A stretch of DNA of 64,000 nucleotides from Saccopteryx bilineata (GCF_036850765.1 NC_089492.1:293716590-293780589); one strand, 5' to 3'; shown: positions 34,039 to 45,297, counted from the stretch's first letter. Notes: generated by a model not told the origin, from the letters alone. Program-made: numbers and translations.

Positions 34039-34638
34039 GGCACTTTTTGTTTTTGTTTTTGATTTGGTGCTGAACCTCGAGAACAAATGAGGGCACCATT
34101 ACAGGAAAACAAGAGTGGATTCCTACAGGCTGTTCACCTCAAGAGCGTTGGTGTGTAGATGAAGACCATAAGGAGAAAGACATCTCTTAGTCCAGCTCTG
34201 TGGACTTTGTGACCAGCTCTATTCCAGTTGAATCAGGTAGAAATGGCCTTTCTTGCTTGCCAGTGTGTGCCACCACTGAGTCAAGGCGCCTCTGCCAGGG
34301 CACAAGGAAAGAGAGGGTGGTTGTCAGTATTGTGTTGGCAAACTTGATTTTCTGAAAACAGGAAGGATTCTAGATGTCAATTTTGAGCCACATTTTAAAG
34401 CATTAAGAAGGCATAAATGATGTCCAATAAGCTGACCATACTGAAGTTGTTTAACATGGTAAGATTTGACATTCATCTAAACTTATGAAACCTTTGTCAT
34501 AATTAACAGTAAGTCTAAGCATCACCCCATATATATCTCATATAATCTCTTTCTTCTGCTCTCCAGGCAGACATTGATTTACTTTACTTAACAGTAGAAA
34601 AGTTTATGTTTTCTAGAATTTTATATGTTTGAAGTCAT
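34039..34638 (+). other. Unit A 3' flank with old LINE-like sequence
   Basis: 34130-34390 aligns with 46028-46200 of unit B (aaatggcctttcttgcttgccag against aaatagccttcattgcttgccag). The end looks like an old L1/HAL1-type 3' region shared by both units, so that insertion predates the duplication. Confidence 0.5.
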
Positions 34639-34652
34639 TGTGTACTCTTTTT

Positions 34653-35017
34653 TTAAAAAAATTTTTAAAAATTATTTATTTATTTATTTTTTACAGAGAC
34701 AGTGAGTCAGAGAGAGGGATAGACAGGGACAGACAGACAGGAACAGAGAGAGATGGGAAGCATCAATCATTAGTTTTTTGTTGCGCGTTGCAACACCTTA
34801 GTTGTTCATTGATTGCTTTCTCATATGTGCCTTGACCGCGGGCCTTCAGCAGATTAAGTAACCCCTTGTTGGGGCCAGTGACCTTGGGTTCAAACTGGTC
34901 GGGCTTTTGCTCAAGCCAGATGAGCCCGCGCTCAAGCTGGGGACCTCGGAGTCTCAAACCTGGGTCTTCCACATCCAAGTCTGACGCTCTATTTACTGCA
35001 CCACCACCTGGCCAGGC
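34653..35017 (-). repeat. SINE, family I
   Basis: Antisense full-length copy. Target duplication tgtgtactcttttt is at about 34639-34652 and 35018-35031. Head (reversed) ends ccacctggccaggc. Confidence 0.92.
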
Positions 35018-35101
35018 TGTGTACTCTTTTTGTTTTTCCCCTGGGTCATGCATCCTATTTCTTTGAGATTCATTAGTTATGATTATATGAGTAGTTTGTG
35101 T

Positions 35102-35273
35102 ATTTTTTTAAAATTTTATTTATTGACTTTAGTGAGAGAGGAAGGAAGAGAGAGAGAGAGAGAGACAGAAAGAAACATTCGTCTATTCCTGTATGTGCCC
35201 TGACCGGGAATTGAACCAGCAACCTCTGGGCTGCAGGATGATGCTCTAACCAACTGAGCTATCCAGCCAGAGC
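35102..35273 (-). repeat. SINE, family IV (Ves-like)
   Basis: Antisense; GA-rich part, then gtgccctgaccgggaattgaa and a reversed head ending tatccagccagagc. Flanked by agtttgtgt on both sides. Confidence 0.85.
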
Positions 35274-35417
35274 AGTTTGTGTTTTTCATATTGCTGAAAG
35301 TATGTTCTGTGTGTGTGTGGGGGGGGAACCACTGTTTATTCATCTGCCATCTGCTCATGGATATTTGAGTTGTTTCCAGATTCTGGCTATTGCAAATAAA
35401 ACTGCTATATAGATTTT

Positions 35418-35755
35418 TTTTTTTTTTTTTACAGAGACAGAGAGAGAGTCAGAGTGAGGGATAGACAGGGACAGACAGACAGGAATGGAGAGATAAGAAG
35501 CATCAATCATTAGTTTTTCGTTGCGCATTGTGACAGCTTAGTTGTTCATTGACTGCCCTCTCATATGTGCCTTGACCATGGGCCTTCAGCAGACCGAGTA
35601 ACCCCTTGCTTGAGCCAGTGACCTTGGGTCCAAGCTGGTGAGCTTTGTTCAAACCAGATGAGCCCATGCTCAAGCTGGTGACCTCAGGGTCTCAAACCTG
35701 GGTCTTCCGCATCCCAGTCTGACGTTGTATCCACTGCACCACCGCCTGGTCAGGC
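35418..35755 (-). repeat. SINE, family I
   Basis: Antisense copy. Perfect target duplication tgctatatagatttt at 35403-35417 and 35756-35770, inside old LINE sequence. Confidence 0.93.
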
Positions 35756-36046
35756 TGCTATATAGATTTTAATGTAATTACTCATATGCATATGTTTCAT
35801 TTATCTTGTGTTAATATCTCAGCCTGATATTTCAAAGCCTGAATCACAGGTAGATAAATATACAGCTTTTAGTTAAATGTCATATGATCTCAAATGTTTG
35901 TTCCCTTTTGTATTTCTGCCAGCAGTGTATGAGAGTTTCATTTCTTTCAGATCCCTGCTAATATGGATATGTCTAGTCTTTTAAAATTCTGACCCTTTTA
36001 AATAAATGTGTTGCAATATCTCACTGTGTTTTTAGTTGAATTTCTT

Positions 36047-36079
36047 CTTCTTTTTTTATTCCTTCTAAAGAAGAGAGAG

Positions 36080-36117
<38 letters not shown>

Positions 36118-36236
36118 GGGGAGGAGCAGGAAGCATCAACTCCCATATGTGCCTTGACCAGGCAAGCCCAGGGTTTCGAACCAGTGACTTCACTGTTCCA
36201 GGTCAATGCTTTATCCACTGTGCCACCCCGGTCAGG
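36047..36236 (-). repeat. SINE, family II
   Basis: Antisense copy with a long (GA)n tract (36080-36113). Flanks tagttgaatttctt/tagttgcatttctt. Confidence 0.9.
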
Positions 36237-36496
36237 CTAGTTGCATTTCTTTGATGTTTCATGATGTTGAGCATTTTTGTTTATCTACCCCCTGTATGTC
36301 TTTTTTGGAAAAAGTCATTTTTTAAAAATGATTTTGGCTGTTTTCATTAACAAATAAGAAGCTAGTGAAACAATAAACAATTATGTTAAAACCTCATTCA
36401 TTCTTCAGTGATGTGACTTCTTTGCTGTAAGAAATTACTGTTTTTGAGGCTGACTGGTGGTGGCTCAGTGGATAGAGAATCGAATATCCACTAGGG
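36237..36496 (+). other. Old LINE end and a SINE-head fragment
   Basis: The first part continues old L1-like sequence (gatgttgagcatttttgttta). 36445-36480 resembles a family I head (gactggtggtggctcagtggatagag) and is cut off by the following hAT element. Confidence 0.45.
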
Positions 36497-37076
36497 CAGT
36501 GGTCCCCAACCCCTGGGCCGCGGACCGGTACCGGTCCGTGGGCCATTTGGTACCAGTCTGCAGAGAAAGAATAAATAACTTACATTATTTCTGTTTTATT
36601 TATATTTAAGTCTGAACGATGTTTTATTTTTAAAAAATGACCAGATTCCCTCTGTTACATCTGTCTAAGACTCACTCTTTTTTTTTTTTTTTTAATAAAT
36701 TTTTATTAATGGTAATGGGATGACATTAATAAATCAGGGTAGATATATTCAAAGAAAACATGTCTAGGTTATTTTGTCATCAAATTATGTTGCAAACCCC
36801 TCGCCCAAAGTCAGATTGTCCTCCGTCACCCTCTATCTAGTTCTCTGTGCCCCTCCCCCTCCCCCTAACTCTCTCCCTCCCTCCCTCCCATGTCCTCCCT
36901 CCCCCCCCCACCCTTGGTAACCACCACACTCTTGTCCATGTCTCTTAGAAAGACTCACTCTTGACGCTTGTCTCGGTCATGTGATACATTTATCTGACCC
37001 ACCCTAAAGGCCGGTCCGTGAAAATATTTTCTGACATTAAACCGGTCTGTGGCCCAAAAAAGGTTGGGGACCACTG
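36497..37076. mobile_element. hAT element split by a truncated L1
   Basis: Ends are cagtggtccccaacccctgg and aaggttggggaccactg, with inner arms ggaccggtaccggtccg. No convincing 8-bp duplication was found. Non-coding. The L1 tail at 36679-36951 was inserted in it. Confidence 0.8.
36679..36951 (-). mobile_element. 5'-truncated young L1 (3' UTR only)
   Basis: About 270 bases nearly identical to the 3' UTR of the young L1 (24498-24770), including the C-rich runs on +. It has a T-run at the left and the flanking repeat aagactcactc on both sides (about 36667 and 36953). A dead-on-arrival copy of the same L1 lineage. Confidence 0.9.
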
Positions 37077-37205
37077 AAATAGAGAGGAGAGGGGGAAGGG
37101 TGGAGAAGCAGATGGGTGCTTCTCCTGTGTGCCCTGGTTGGGAATCGAACCCGGGACTTCCACATGCCAGGTGGATACTCTACCACTGAGCCAACTGGCC
37201 AGGGC
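37077..37205 (-). repeat. SINE, family III, truncated
   Basis: Only the head half is present: gagaggagagggggaagggtgg to ccaactggccagggc. The tail half is missing at the hAT boundary. Confidence 0.8.
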
Positions 37206-37424
37206 TGTTCACTCTTTTCTGTAGTACAACAAACACCATGTAGTCTTGTGTGGTATCCTCCCCTCCCAGGCTGTGACTAGGTATGATTGATTCAATCTCA
37301 TCTCTCCAGAGTCAGATGTCATATCTTTGGTTTCCCTAGGGCAGGATCCCACCTGCAGGAGTGTGGTGGAGTGGAGGTCATTAAATTATGGTAACATGGG
37401 GGGAGGATAGGGAAAGGCCTATGG
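37206..37424 (+). other. Unit B upstream sequence, paralogous to unit A intron 1
   Basis: 37228-37270 matches 2590-2640 of unit A. It is the first recognisable unit B sequence. No first exon or promoter features were seen here or in the preceding 900 bases. Confidence 0.5.
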
Positions 37425-37647
37425 CAGTGGTTGGCAAACTCATTAGTCAACAAAGCCAAAAATCAACAGTACAATGATTGAAATTTCTTTAGAGAGCCAA
37501 ATTTTAACTTTATAATTTAAACTTAAATTATATAGGTAGGTAAATTGTTGTTAACTTAATTAGAGTACTCCTAAGCTGGCCTTTGCTAAAAATTCAAGGG
37601 GCCAAAGAGCCGCATGTGGCTCGTGAGCCACAGTTTGCTGACCACTG
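37425..37647. mobile_element. hAT MITE, 223 bp
   Basis: Ends cagtggttggcaaactc and cagtttgctgaccactg; perfect 8-bp duplication gcctatgg at 37417-37424 and 37648-37655. Same family as 54383-54973. Confidence 0.93.
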
Positions 37648-38085
37648 GCCTATGGTATGAGCCGGTGAGATTGGTGGTGGCCGTGGGCATGTGGTGGTGC
37701 TGTCCAGAAATGTAATGGATGTGCAGTCTAAAGAACTGGTTGCACTTGGAATGGGAGTGTGTCTACTTATCCCAAGGCCCTGGCATTGACACTTGCGTGA
37801 ACTTGGCCATTCCAGGGGAACTGCCTGGTAGGAGCTGGTAGAATTCTCTATGTCTTGTCCACAGCCTAGCTACCTGTTTGTTCACCTGCCTCTTATTACC
37901 AATAGCTGGACCTCAAGATCAATGAGTTCATGAGGAGACAACAGTGTCACTGGTACCACGGCCTGGCTTTTCCATTTAATTCGGGAACTTGGGAGGAGAA
38001 TGGGCGTGGGCCAAATATAAGGGGAAGGATTTATAGGTGCTTAGGAAGGAGCTGTCTTTGGTTTTATCTGTCCCTGTTATGATAG
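37648..38085 (+). other. Unit B intron 1 remainder
   Basis: Paralogous to 2750-3377 of unit A (e.g. gttcatgaggagacaacagtg against gacatgaggagacagaagc). It ends in the KRAB exon acceptor (ttatgatag). Confidence 0.55.
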
Positions 38086-38211
38086 GGCAGGGTGACCTTT
38101 GAGAATGTGGCTGTGTACTTCTCCGGGGAGGAATGGGAGCTCCTGATGAGGCTCAGAGACGTCTGTACCTGGATGTGATGCTGGAGAACTTGGCACTTAA
38201 AACCTCCCCGG
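38086..38211 (+). pseudogene. KRAB-A exon of unit B, 1-base frameshift
   Basis: 126 nt against 127 in units A and C. It opens GRVTFENVAVYFSGEEWELL and then loses the frame because one T is missing in ctcctgatgagg (about 38141-38146; unit C has ctccttgacgagg). The shifted frame soon meets TGA. The splice sites look good (atag/GGC and CCGG/gtatga). The KRAB domain cannot be made from this exon unless it is skipped. Confidence 0.82.
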
Positions 38212-38464
38212 GTATGATTCTCGCACCTACCTCTGTGCTCTGAGCTAAGTCTCTGTCCTTCCTTTCTCCCTAGAGAGAAGTCTGTCCTTCTCACATAGGG
38301 CAATGGCAGTGGTGGGATTCAAATAATTTAACAACCGGTTCTCTGCCCTAATGACTGTTTTAAGTATAAAAAACCAGAAAGGTAGTATATTATTTCATCC
38401 ATTTAATACTTAAGAACAACAAAAGAGTATAGAAAATTAGATTATGTTATGAGAAAGAATTTTT

Positions 38465-38872
38465 TTTTCTTTTCTTTTTTTTTTATTTTTTATTTCTGAA
38501 GCTGGAAACAGGGAGAGACAGTCAGACAGACTCCCGCATGCGCCCGACCGGGATCCACCCGGCACGCCCACCATGGGGCGATGCTCTGCCCACCAGGGGG
38601 CGATGCTCTGCCCATCCTGGGCCTCGCCATGTTGCGACCAGAGCCACTCTAGCGCCTGGGGCGGAGGCCACAGAGCCATCCCCAGCGCCCGGGCCATCTT
38701 TGCTCCAATGGAGCCTTGGCTGCGGGAGGGGAAGAGAGAGACAGAGAGGAAGGCGCGGCGGAGGGGTGGAGAAGCAAATGGGCGCTTCTCCTGTGTGCCC
38801 TGACCAGGAATCAAACCCGGGTCCTCCGCACGCTAGGCCGACGCTCTACCGCTGAGCCAACCGGCCAGGGCC
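38465..38872 (-). repeat. SINE, family III
   Basis: Antisense full-length young copy with the ggggcgatgctctgcccacc unit present twice. Target duplication atgagaaagaatttt at about 38450-38464 and 38873-38887. Confidence 0.93.
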
Positions 38873-38987
38873 ATGAGAAAGAATTTTAAAATATTAAATA
38901 ATACCTGACAAAAAAACCAATAAAACTGTTATTTAAGATATTTCCATATTGCTGCTTGAATTTTGGGTGTAACACAAAGCTGAAACA

Positions 38988-39158
38988 GCCTGACCTGTGG
39001 TGGCGCAGTGGATAAAGCATCAACTTGGAACGTGGAGGTCACTGGTTGAAACCCTGGGCTTGCCTGGTCAAGGCACATATGGGAGTTGATGCTTCCTGCT
39101 CCTCCCCCCCCCTTTTCTCTCTCACTCCCCTTTCTCTAAAATGACTAAATAAAAAAAT
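38988..39158 (+). repeat. SINE, family II
   Basis: Head gcctgacctgtggtggcgca, tail aaatgactaaataaaaaaat. Flanks aaagctgaaaca/aaagctgacaca. Confidence 0.92.
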
Positions 39159-39574
39159 AAAGCTGACACAAATAACAGCTTGTCACTGCCTGGTTGTTTG
39201 GTACTTTTTCTCTTTATGTTATATGATTATTTACTGAAGTAACAAACGTGAGGGAATTAAAATGTGGTATTTCATCAAAGGTATAATGAGTTTTATGAAA
39301 TGAATAAATAAATATTACAAGCATAGTTCCGTCAATTTTTTTTTCCCCTACAGACAGAATGAACATGACTGCGGGTGCGTAGAATATGCTGTTGCGCAGA
39401 TGAACGTTAAAAAAGAGTAAGGAATGTAGGTAAATTTGTGATGTCCACATTGGCGGCCCACCTTAGAGAGAACCCTGATGACAAGTGCCATTTTAATAAC
39501 TGGTTCGCCAAGTGCAACAAAAAATCAGGTATCAGTTCTGCTGATCAGGTATCCACCAGCTGAATCCACCAATG

Positions 39575-40066
39575 GGCCATGCGTGGGCTCTGCTTTCTTC
39601 CACAGTTTCCTGGATCAGTGCTGTGGTTGGTTGGGCTGAATTGTATGAACTGCCCTCTTGAACATGCCTAACACCTGCTACCTGTAAGTCTGCCATGGAA
39701 AGTTCCAGAGTCAGTCATCTTGAAGTCACTGTTACAGATCCCACCTTGCTTGTTGTCTTAGCCAGGCACCTTTTCCAGAATCCAAATCAACTCTCTGCCC
39801 AAGGCTTGACTTCTTTCCCCTTGCTAACATTTTTTTGACGCCTGCCTGTGCTGGGAATTGTCATCAGTTACACTGTCACCGCTTGTGTGGACTATGGGCT
39901 ATTCTTTCTTGTAAGACCCTCCTTGGAAGTTGTCTTTGTAGCATTTAGTTTTCTTTCCCATGGCTATCAATGTGCTCATGGCTGCTCATCTGTCTTTTAC
40001 TTCCCTGAAGACTTGTTTTGTGTGGGTGCCATGTCATTGCTCCTCTTGGGAGAGGGGTGGTGGTTC
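39575..40066 (+). other. Unit B intron 2, paralogous to unit A 3592-3926
   Basis: Shared words include cctggatcagtgctgtggttggt. No coding domain recognised. Confidence 0.5.
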
Positions 40067-40355
40067 TTTTTTTTTTTTTTGAGACAGAGAGAGGGACAGA
40101 TAGGGACAGACAGACAAGGAGGGAGAGAGATAAGAAGCATCAGTTTTCTTTGCAGCAGCTTAGTTGTTTATTGATTGCTTTCTCATATGTGCCTTGACCA
40201 GGGGGCTACAGCAGACCGAGTGACCCTTGCTCGAGCAGCAACCTTGGGCTCAAACCAGATGAGCCAGCGCTTAAGCTGGTGAGTTTGGAGTTTCGAACCT
40301 GGATGCTCTGTGTCCCAGTCTGATGCTCTATCCACTGCGCACCGCCTGGTCAGGC
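40067..40355 (-). repeat. SINE, family I, older
   Basis: T-run, gagacagagagagggacag, body, and reversed head ending accgcctggtcaggc. Flanked by ggtggttct on both sides. Confidence 0.85.
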
Positions 40356-40565
40356 CCCTTGGTGGTTCTCAGGATGGGTATAAGTCCACCCACAGTGAGA
40401 TGGGCTCAGCGGGAGCCTGGTCCTGGATATTGGCACCCCATGGGGGACTGAATGATGTCAGGGTTGTGTTGAAACTATATCAGCAACTTACTCCATTTGA
40501 GTCCTATTTTGGTTCCAAGACCAATCGTTAAACATTTCATTTCAGCCTTTCCATCCTCATTCTTG

Positions 40566-40734
40566 ATTTATTTCTTTTTAAAAAATTTTATTTATTGATT
40601 ATAGAGAAAGAAAGGGAAAGAGACAGGGACATGGGTATGTTCTTGTATGTGCTCCCTGTCCATACAGGGGATTGAACTGGCAACCTCTGTGCTTTAGAGC
40701 AATGCTCTAACCAGCCGAGCTATCTGGCCAGGGC
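40566..40734 (-). repeat. SINE, family IV (Ves-like)
   Basis: Antisense; target duplication tccatcctcattcttg/tccattctcattcttg at 40550-40565 and 40735-40750. Confidence 0.88.
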
Positions 40735-40904
40735 TCCATTCTCATTCTTGGCATTTTTCCAACTAAAATTTTTTCCACATGTCACTTCTTTTCTTATATC
40801 CAACTTGTGGGCTAATCCTAACCCCTCTGGACTCCACATCTCACCCTTTGTTTTTACCTCTCCATTGGCAGTGCTCTTCAACATTGGCCTTTATGTATGG
40901 GTTG

Positions 40905-41066
40905 TTGTGTGTTTTTTTTTTGTTGTTTGTTTCTTTTTTTGAGAGAGGCAGGGAGAGAGATGAGAACATCGAGCTGCTCCTATATGTGCCCTGACCAGGG
41001 TATCAAACCAGCAACCTCTGTGCTCTGGGACTACACTCCAACAAAACGAACTATCTGGCCAGGGTT
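40905..41066 (-). repeat. SINE, family IV (Ves-like)
   Basis: T-rich start, gagagaggcagggagagaga, gtgccctgaccagggtatcaa, reversed head ending tatctggccaggg. Confidence 0.8.
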
Positions 41067-41093
41067 TAATTTTTACTGAGTTTTGAGATTCCT

Positions 41094-41251
41094 AGTGTGG
41101 GGGAGAGGGGGGTAAAGGAAGCATTTATTTCTTGTTCCTCTCAGTCGTGCATTGTTTGGTTGCTTCCCATGTGTGCCCTGACTGGGGATCGAACTTGCAA
41201 CCTTGTCGTTTCAGGATGACACTTTTAAGCCACTTAGCTAACCAGCTAGGG
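41094..41251 (-). repeat. SINE, family IV (Ves-like), diverged
   Basis: Contains tgccctgactggggatcgaa and ends agctaaccagctagggt. The tail part is poorly preserved. Confidence 0.65.
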
Positions 41252-41808
41252 TAAGGCTCTATGTATTATGTCACAACGTACACACATATTCTTAGGTGAC
41301 CGTTAAACACCAGCTGCTTTGGTGCATTTAGTTGGATATTCTTTATCCCAGACACACCCTTCTGCACAGCACTCATGGGTCAGCTGCAGAGAAGGTCTTG
41401 CTGAATGTTTTCAAATAAATGACCAAGTAGCCCTTTCCTTGCGATATCCTTGAGTATCACCTTGCGATATCTCCCACCGTGTTTTGTGCTTTTTGTAGCC
41501 TCATATTTTTCTACCCAGCCTTCCCACGGCTACCCGCGAGCAGACAGGTCCTGCTAAAATTTGTTTTACAGAGAAGTGAGTTACAGGTCCTGTCTCTCCT
41601 CCCTGTGCTGTGTCCTTGGTTGTGCCCTTCACTTCATGAGGCTCCCCATCTTCTGTGATCTTACAGCCTGGTACTGTGCTAAGTAATCCTCAGCCTGAAC
41701 CACCCTCCGTGGACTCTGCTGATGGTGTCAAACACGCACGTGTGTATAGAGACTGCCTTTCCCACCACAGCCAACATGCACTTGACCAGTATTTACTTAT
41801 TTTTCTAG
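41252..41808 (+). other. Unit B end of intron 2
   Basis: Unique sequence; from about 41580 it is paralogous to 14392-14631. It ends with acceptor acttatttttctag. Confidence 0.55.
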
Positions 41809-42996
41809 GTTGTTGGTGTGGGGCAGAGGATGAGGTCCCCGAGCGGAGTGTTTCTGTAGAAAGAGTGTTACAGGTCAGGCTTCTCAAGGCAGGTCTATCT
41901 TCCCTGCAAGACCTTTCGCTCTCAGCTGAACACCAGGAAATGCATCAGGGACAGAAGCCGTGCAGTCTTGGCTCGTGTGGGAAACAAATATATGTCAGTG
42001 CAAACCTCGCTCAGCACCAGAATCAGAACTCTGGAGAGAAACCCTTCACAATTGATCTGAACAGTCTCCTTTGGAAATGACTGCATATTTCATGTGTCTG
42101 GGAAGCCTTTTACCTGCTGGGAGGTTGGGAAGGGCTTCCTGGCCACTTCAGGATTTCTCCATTTCAAACCACTAAAACTGAAGAGAGTTCAAACACCGGA
42201 AGCAAATGTGTGGCAGCCTTTCCCAGGCAGAAAACTCATTACTGCCCTCAAGAGATACCAAAGCTTTGAGGTATAAACACACATATGTTCATCACCAGAG
42301 AGTCCTCAGAACAGAAAGATGTTACAAGTGCAGTGAGGGTAAGAAATCCTTTAGCCAAAGGTACAGCCTCATTAGACATTGGAGAGTTCACATGGAAGAA
42401 AGGCCCTATGAGTGTGGGGAATGTGGGGAACCCTTTAGCAAAAGCTGTACCCTCCATACAGCTCCTCCGTAACCATCAGTGAGTTCGCACTGGAGAAAGG
42501 CCTTATTCATGTAGGGAATGTGGAAAAACCTTTACCCATAGCTCTAACCTCATGACACACCAGAGAGTTCGCACCACAGAAAGGCCTATGAGTGCAAGGC
42601 ATGTGGGAAATTCTTTATCTATAGGTCCATTCTCTTAGAACACCAAAGAGTTCACACTGGAGAAAGGCCTTATGAATGCTATGATTGTGGAAAATCCTTT
42701 AGCCATAGCTCTAGCCTTATTAAACACCAAATAGTTCACAGTGGAGAAAGACCTTATGGGTGTGGGGAATATGGGAAATCCTTTTACCAAAGTTCTGGAC
42801 TCACTCAACACCAGAGAGTTCACACTGGAGTCAGGCCTTATGAGTGTGGTGAATGTGGAAAATTATTTAGTAACAAGTCCAACTTCAATAAACTGGAGAG
42901 TTCACACCAGAGAAAGGCCTTAGGAGTGCTGTGAATGTGAGAAATCTTTTAGCCAAAGCTCTAGTCTCATGCACCACCAGAAGGTATGCACTAGAT

Positions 42997-43326
42997 CAGG
43001 GGTCCCCAAACTTTTTACACAGGGGGCCAGTTCACTGTCCCTCAGACCATTGGAGGGCCAGACTATAAAAAAAACTATGAACAAATTCCTATGCACACTG
43101 CACATATCTTATTTTAAAGTAAAAAAACAAAACGGGAACAAATACAATATTTAAAATAAAGAACAAGTAAATTTAAATCAACAAACTGACCAATATTTCA
43201 GTGGGAACTATGCTCCTCTCACTGACCACCAATGAAAGAGGTACCCTTCCAGAAGGGCGGCGGAGGCCGGATAAATGGCCTAAGGGGGCCGCATGTGACC
43301 TGCGGGCCATAGTTTGGGGACCCCTG
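42997..43326. mobile_element. hAT MITE, 330 bp, inside unit B finger exon
   Basis: Ends caggggtccccaaacttttt and gtttggggacccctg; perfect 8-bp duplication cactagat at 42989-42996 and 43327-43334. It lies in opposite orientation to its relative at 16729-17245. Confidence 0.94.
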
Positions 43327-43350
43327 CACTAGATAATGGCCTGAACGATG

Positions 43351-43705
43351 GATATTAAGAGCTAAATGTTTATGTCCCGCAAAATTCATATGTTGAAATC
43401 CTATCCCCTCATGTGATAGAATTAGGCAGAGGTGAGGTCTTTGGGAGTAATTAGGATGAAAATTGGTAATGAGGGTAGAGCCCTCGTGAATGGGATTAGT
43501 GTCTATATAAGAGTCGGGAGAAAGCTTGCTTCCTCTGTATGCTATGTGAGGACCCTATGGGAAGATGATCCTCACTAGACATGGGATTGGGCCATACGGG
43601 GACCATGATATCAGACGTCCAGTCTTCAGAAGTCTGAGGAATTTCTGTTGTTTATAAGCCACTCAGTTGATCACAATATTTTATAAGCAGCCCAATCTAA
43701 GACAA
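43351..43705 (+). repeat. MLT1A-like solo LTR (ERVL-MaLR)
   Basis: Contains aaaattcatatgttgaaatc, gaatgggattagtgtctata, ctatgtgaggacc and ttctgttgtttataagccac in the order of mammalian MLT1A-type LTRs. Ancient and shared with other mammals as a family; here it lies in a zinc-finger exon, so it entered this copy or its ancestor. Confidence 0.8.
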
Positions 43706-43860
43706 ACGTGCAAAATATGGGTCATCCTTTAGCCAAAGGTACAGTCTCATAGGAATCAGAACTCATACTGGAGCCAGGCCGTGATGAGTGCAGTGAATGT
43801 CACAATTCCTTTAGCCAGTCGTCTGTCTTCATTCTACACTATAGAGTTCACACTGCCAAA

Positions 43861-44620
43861 AGGCTTTAAAATAGCAGAGAACATGATATTCCTGTGCTTA
43901 GTATAATTACACTGGGGAAGAACCTTAGTGAGGCAATTGTTTTTACCAGAATTGAACTTGGTTCATCTGAATTTCCAACATCAGGTGATTTCCCATACAT
44001 TCCAGCTGCTTGGAAAATGTTCAGAAGCTGCATTGTGCTTCCTTACCTCCCCAGATTCCTGGCTAGATTTAAGTTATTGCCAGTTTCTGTGGCTAAAGCC
44101 ATCTCACCTCTGCCATCTGGCAGGTCCCCACAATGTACATCAGTCACCACCCCACATTGCACTGAAGGAAGCTGACCTGTTTGTTCTATCATTGCCTGTG
44201 GAAATAAGTAAACAGACCTCACAGGGCTGCTCATTGCCTTCTAACTTAGGGCATGGATATGACTATGTTGGCCCAGCATGTCCGATCGGAGTTCTGGGTG
44301 GTGCCTTGCAAAAAAAGGCTACATTTCTTAGGAACATTGTTGGTGTCACATGAGGCTTGTGAAAAAATCTTTGCAGCTTCAGAGTCACCATCCAGGAATT
44401 GTGTGCCACATGTTTCTCTGGCTTAGGCAATAATAAAGACCTTTCAGCTTAATCACCTTGAATCTTGGGTGTTCTGTTCAATTTGAGGGGTAGTTTCATA
44501 GCAGAATTGAACTCCGTCAGCATGAAGGGATGAACAGATTTCATTGGATCTCAAGCTTCGTGTTGTAGAGAGGTCAATATAATTGCAAATGAATGAATGA
44601 AGGCTCTCCAGTTTTCACTT
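43861..44620 (+). other. Unit B 3' region
   Basis: Likely 3' UTR or flank. 44060-44130 matches 32600-32660 of unit A; an aataaag near 44432 could be an old poly(A) signal. The 141- and 93-codon frames at 43894-44353 have no domain. Confidence 0.45.
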
Positions 44621-44621
44621 T

Positions 44622-44895
44622 TTTTTTTTTTTAGTGAGAGATACAGACTGACAGGAAGAGAGAGAGATGAGAAGCATCTACTCAGAGTTGCATTACTTTA
44701 GTTGTTCATTGATTGCTTCTCATATGTGCCTTGACCCAGGGGGCTCCAGCCAAGCCAGCGACCTTTGGGCTCCTGCCAGCTACCGTGGGGTCATATCTAT
44801 GATCCGACGCTCAAGCCGGCGACCTTGGGGTTTCAAATGTAGATCCTCAGCATCCCAAGCCAACACTCTATCTACCGTGCCACCACTGGTCAAGC
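44622..44895 (-). repeat. SINE, family I, older
   Basis: T-run, agtgagagatacagactgac, body with ccagcgacc clauses, reversed head ending ccaccactggtcaag. Flanks ttcactttt/ctcacttttt. Confidence 0.8.
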
Positions 44896-44919
44896 TCACT
44901 TTTTAGTCTTAACTTGCAT

Positions 44920-45281
44920 TTTTTTAAAAATTAAGTGAGAGGCAGGGAGGCAAGACAGATCCCCACATGTGCCCTGACTGGGATTCACCAGCAAGCCCCT
45001 ACCAGGCAATACTCTGCCCCACTGGGCCAAAGCTCTGTTGCTCAGCAACTGAGCTATTTTAGTACCTGAGGTGGAGGCCATGCAACCATCCTCAGTGCCT
45101 GGGTCCAGCTTGCTCCAATCAAGCCATGGCTGCAGGAGGAGGAGGAGGAGGAGAGAGAGAGATGTGAGAGGGGGAGGGGTGGAGAAGCAGATGGACCCTT
45201 TTGTGTGCCCTGACTGGGAATTGAACCTAGGACTACCACATGTCAAGTTGATGCTCTACTATTGAGCCAACCGGCTAGAGT
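44920..45281 (-). repeat. SINE, family III, older
   Basis: Starts tttttttaaaaattaagtga, contains ccaatcaagccatggctgcagg and (gga)n, ends gagccaaccggctagag. Well diverged. Confidence 0.8.
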
Positions 45282-45297
45282 CCTGAAAAAGCCTTTG

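Larger units (their letters stand above)
38307..39574. mobile_element. hAT element with two SINEs inside
   Basis: Left end cagtggtgggattcaaataa, right end ctgaatccaccaatg; internal caaccggttctctgccctaa has a partial mirror in aactggttcgccaagtgc. The possible duplication ggcaatgg/ggccatgc matches 6 of 8. About 690 bases remain without the SINEs. Non-coding. Confidence 0.65.
41809..43860 (+). pseudogene. Zinc-finger exon of unit B, broken
   Basis: Spliced to a KRAB exon it reads G-C-W-C-G-A-E-D-E then RSVSVERVLQVRLLKAG and LSLSAEHQEMHQGQKP, the same spacer as unit A. It ends at TGA 42078, before any finger. C2H2 fingers follow from about 42320 in mixed frames: [93 protein letters not shown] hAT element (42997-43326) and an MLT1-like LTR (about 43351-43705) split the array, which resumes at 43706 for about 150 bases. 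About ten fingers are recognisable. Better preserved than unit A but still unable to give a full protein. Confidence 0.85.

Noticed and set aside
36497..37076. Eight-base target duplication for this hAT element
   Set aside because: Flanks cactaggg and aaatagag do not match; the left side is an odd SINE fragment, so the junction may be rearranged.
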